A DNA stretch of 64,000 bases, from assembly GCA_030144725.1 (NCBI GenBank), contig JASKMD010000003.1, positions 9,622,737 through 9,686,736 on the forward strand. Direction: 5' to 3'. The DNA comes from Haematococcus lacustris (Eukaryota; Chlorophyta; Chlorophyceae; Chlamydomonadales; Haematococcaceae). Positions 61,658 through 64,000 of this stretch are shown in pieces. The translations under genes and the position numbers were made by a program. The stretch's first letter is position 1; every line of letters starts with the position of its first letter. The notes beneath the pieces are model-generated. The model was not told the origin of the DNA. It ran no database searches and saw nothing but the letters and a program-made list of their open reading frames with translations.

Positions 61658-64000
61658 ATGTTGACCAGACCCCGTCCGTCGCTGGCTTCGGGCCCAACAC
61701 GCCGCTGCCTCCGTTTTGCCTGCTGCAGGCGCGCCCAGCGCAGCAACACGGTCGCAGCGGCCTCCCCTGATCCCTGGGGCTTTTATAGCAACAGCCCCAG
61801 CAGCCGGCCAGGCCCATCCAGCTATGCGGCATCCTCCCAGGCCAGTGACTCCTGGGCACGGAGCCAGCCCAGCCCTGCACCCCGGCCCTCTTCTGCACCT
61901 CCCAGCTCTTCGGCCACAGCTGCTACCAGCGCTGCCGCCGGCCCTGCTGCCTACAATGCTAGCGAGCCCTGGCGCCCCTCGGCCTCTGCCTTTGGCAGCC
62001 CCCCTACCAGCCCCTCCACTGAGGCCCTGATTGCAGAGGTGCGCAGCCCAGCCGTGCAGCAGCCCAGCAAAGGTGGCTGACAGGGTGGCTGACAGGGTGG
62101 CTGACAGCACAGGCTCAGCAGCCTGGTGCGCTGCGTGTTGGCTGACTGCCGGGGTGGGCCTTCTGAGTGCAGTTGACTGCTGAGGAGCAGCGCACGGTGC
62201 GCCTGTTCCAGGACAACGCGCGCTCTGTGGTCAATGTGTCCACCACCCGCAGCTTCAGCCCCATGTTTAGCCCCTTCATGATGCAGCAGCGGGTGCGTGG
62301 GCCCAGCCTCGTGCTCCTTGCAGCTGAATTGAAGCGAGGCCTGTCAACTAGGCACACACTGCTACGCTACAGCCAGTACATTGCGCCTGCCGGGCAGCTT
62401 GCCAAACGCCATGTCTGCTGGCTTGTCTGGCTGCAGATGCCTCGAGGGGTGGGCAGTGGCTTTGTGTGGGATTACGATGGCCACATCATCACTAACGCCC
62501 ACGTCATTGCCGGGGCCCAGGAGGTGACTGTCACATTGTGTGATGGGACAGTGGCCAAGGCCAAGGTGGGTGGCCTCACAGCTGGCACACATCCTGGGCC
62601 AGGACAGCTGCCAGGGCTGGCTGGCACCTGCTGGTTGAGCTGCTGCCACACACACTGCTGCAGTGGCTATGCTGGGGCCGTCAGCGAGTGCCACTGCTGT
62701 GCTGCAGGTGGTGGGTGGTGACCGGGAGAAGGACATTGCAGTGCTCAAGGTGGTTGAGTTGAGCCAGGAGCAGCTGGCCAGCTTGCGCCCTGTGAAGCTG
62801 GGGTCCTCCTCCAACCTGCTGGTGAGGCCATGGCACTGGGCTGGGCCTGCAGGCTGAGCAGCAGCGGCAGCACCAGGCAGGCCAAGGCAGAGACACGGCT
62901 CCTGGCCTGCTGCACCAGCAGGTCGTCTCATCCTTGGTGACCTGCGCTGCTGCATGTGACTCATGCTGTGCACGCGCCCCACTACCGGCCTGTTCTGCTT
63001 GCTGCCTGCAGGTGGGCCAGCGTGTGTATGCCGTGGGCAACCCCTTTGGCCTTGACCTGGCCCTGTCCCAGGGCATTGTGAGCGGGCTGGGGCGGGAGAT
63101 CAGTGCAGGGGGCATGTGGGGCGGCCTGGGTCCAGCCACCATCACCAATGGCATCCAGACTGACACGGCCATGAACCCAGGCAACAGCGGCGGGCCACTG
63201 CTGGACAGTGCTGGTCGTGTGGTGGGCATTGCCACTGCCATCCTGGACCCCACAGGGCGTGGCGTCTCGTCAGGTCAGTGCAGCCAAAGTAGGGCGCTGG
63301 CAACTGGGGTCCAGCGGCAGCAGCAGTAGCAGCAGCATCAGGCCTAAGTGCAACATGAGCTTCACACATCCTCCCCTATGCTGGCTGGCAATGGCGCCTG
63401 CTGTCCTGGCAGCACCTGACCTGTGTGGTGTGTGGGCTGCTGCCTGGCTGCTGCAGGTGTGGGCTTTGCCATCCCCATTGATGCGGTGCGAGGGATGGTG
63501 GACCAGATCCTGCGCTTGGGCCGGGTGGTGCGGCCTGCGCTGGGCATCACCATTGCACCCGTGCCACAGATGATGACACGGCAGCCACGCTGGGGCATGC
63601 AGGCAGAGCAGGCGCCAAAGGTACGACCCCATCCACGCTGCTAGGCGTGACTGCTTGTATAGCAGCTGACTGCAGGCTGGGGGGCACGGGAGTGGGCAAG
63701 GGTGGCAGCAGACAGGGGCAGTGCAGGCTGTCACGATGTGCACTGTGCCTCATCTGTGTTGCGCGCTGCACTGGGTGCGCTGCAGGCTGAGGGCGTGCTG
63801 GTGGTCAGTGTGCAGCCAGGGGGACCTGCTGACCTGGCAGGGGTGCAGCCTACCCGGCGAGAGCTGTCAGGCCGGCTGCTGCTGGGCGACATCATCACTG
63901 GCATCAATGGCCGGACAGTCAGGACACAGAAGGACCTGTTTGCAGCCCTGGACAACAGCCAGGTGGGTGGTCGAGCACAAGCAGCGCAGCCTGCAGCACA
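61658..64000 (+). CDS. DEG1: DEG1-like chloroplast protease, copy 11 (runs off window)
   Basis: Exons visible: 61658-62038, 62173-62292, 62437-62565, 62708-62821, 63012-63273, 63457-63620, 63786-63962; the last exon (expected near 64162) lies outside. Intron 1 is 13 bp longer, owing to an extra 12-bp GGTGGCTGACAG repeat near 62090 and one extra G. Private changes are T92A/T93A in the transit peptide, Q167R at the exon 2 end and A289P (GPATITNG) in the loop before the catalytic serine. The triad is intact. A289P could affect loop geometry, but function cannot be judged. Confidence 0.88.

Larger units (their letters stand above)
1..64000 (+). repeat. Tandem array of ~4.52-kb units, each with one DEG1-like gene
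   Basis: Successive units begin at 1, 4489, 13392, 17916, 22440, 32670 (interrupted), 42804, 47327, 51850, 56373 and 60895, all in the same orientation. Undisturbed units measure 4524, 4524, 4523, 4523, 4523 and 4522 bp. The boundary used is arbitrary: the motif CAAAAGTGCAGG that follows a CCTAGGTAACCCAAG-like sequence. By eye the units are nearly identical, including introns and spacers, so amplification or homogenisation is recent. Variants are distributed as a mosaic; for example the residue-76 R/Q and residue-8 S/P alternatives do not follow position in the array. Retroelements interrupt it at 5535-12898, 26502-32196 and 33078-38821. The array runs off both window edges. Confidence 0.97.

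Overview
The window looks like nuclear DNA of a green alga, most likely a chlorophycean (volvocine or Haematococcus-like). The grounds are GC-rich genes with short GT-AG spliceosomal introns, TGTAA-type poly(A) signals, abundant CAG tracts, a chloroplast-type DEG protease, and LINE and Ty1/copia retroelements. No bacterial operon, rRNA, tRNA or CRISPR was seen. The species assignment is inference.

The backbone is a head-to-tail tandem array of a unit of about 4.52 kb (units start at 1, 4489, 13392, 17916, 22440, [32670], 42804, 47327, 51850, 56373 and 60895). Each unit carries one eight-exon gene on the + strand for a 482-residue DEG1/HtrA-type serine protease: putative plastid transit peptide, trypsin-like domain with catalytic H189, D219 and S307, and one PDZ domain. 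About 1.9 kb of spacer separates successive genes. Eight copies look intact (764, 14181, 18705, 23229, 43592, 48115, 52638, 57161). One runs off the right edge (61658), one is frameshifted in exon 1 (39424), and one is cut off by a retrotransposon (5278). The copies differ by a few substitutions in mosaic patterns, as expected from unequal crossover and gene conversion.

Three retroelement blocks interrupt the array. (1) 5535-12898 is an L1-like LINE: ORF1 fused at its 5' end to host exon sequence, then a 1759-residue ORF2 with endonuclease, reverse transcriptase and a C-terminal zinc motif. It replaces about 3.4 kb of a unit and is followed by a scrambled unit fragment (12899-13391). (2) 26502-31620 is a full-length Ty1/copia element on the minus strand with apparently identical 219-bp LTRs, an uninterrupted 1476-residue Gag-Pol frame, and a primer-binding site matching the anticodon arm of initiator tRNA-Met (half-tRNA priming). 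A second copy truncated in pol (31621-32196) shares its LTR. (3) 33078-38821 is a second LINE with an L1-type ORF1 (frame break in a CAG tract) and an endonuclease/RT ORF2. It is flanked by 221-bp direct repeats of host unit sequence.

Host genes and retroelements do not form a pathway together. The DEG copies are probably a dosage-amplified chloroplast protein quality-control gene, and the repeated spacers have served as landing sites for retroelements and as substrates for recombination.
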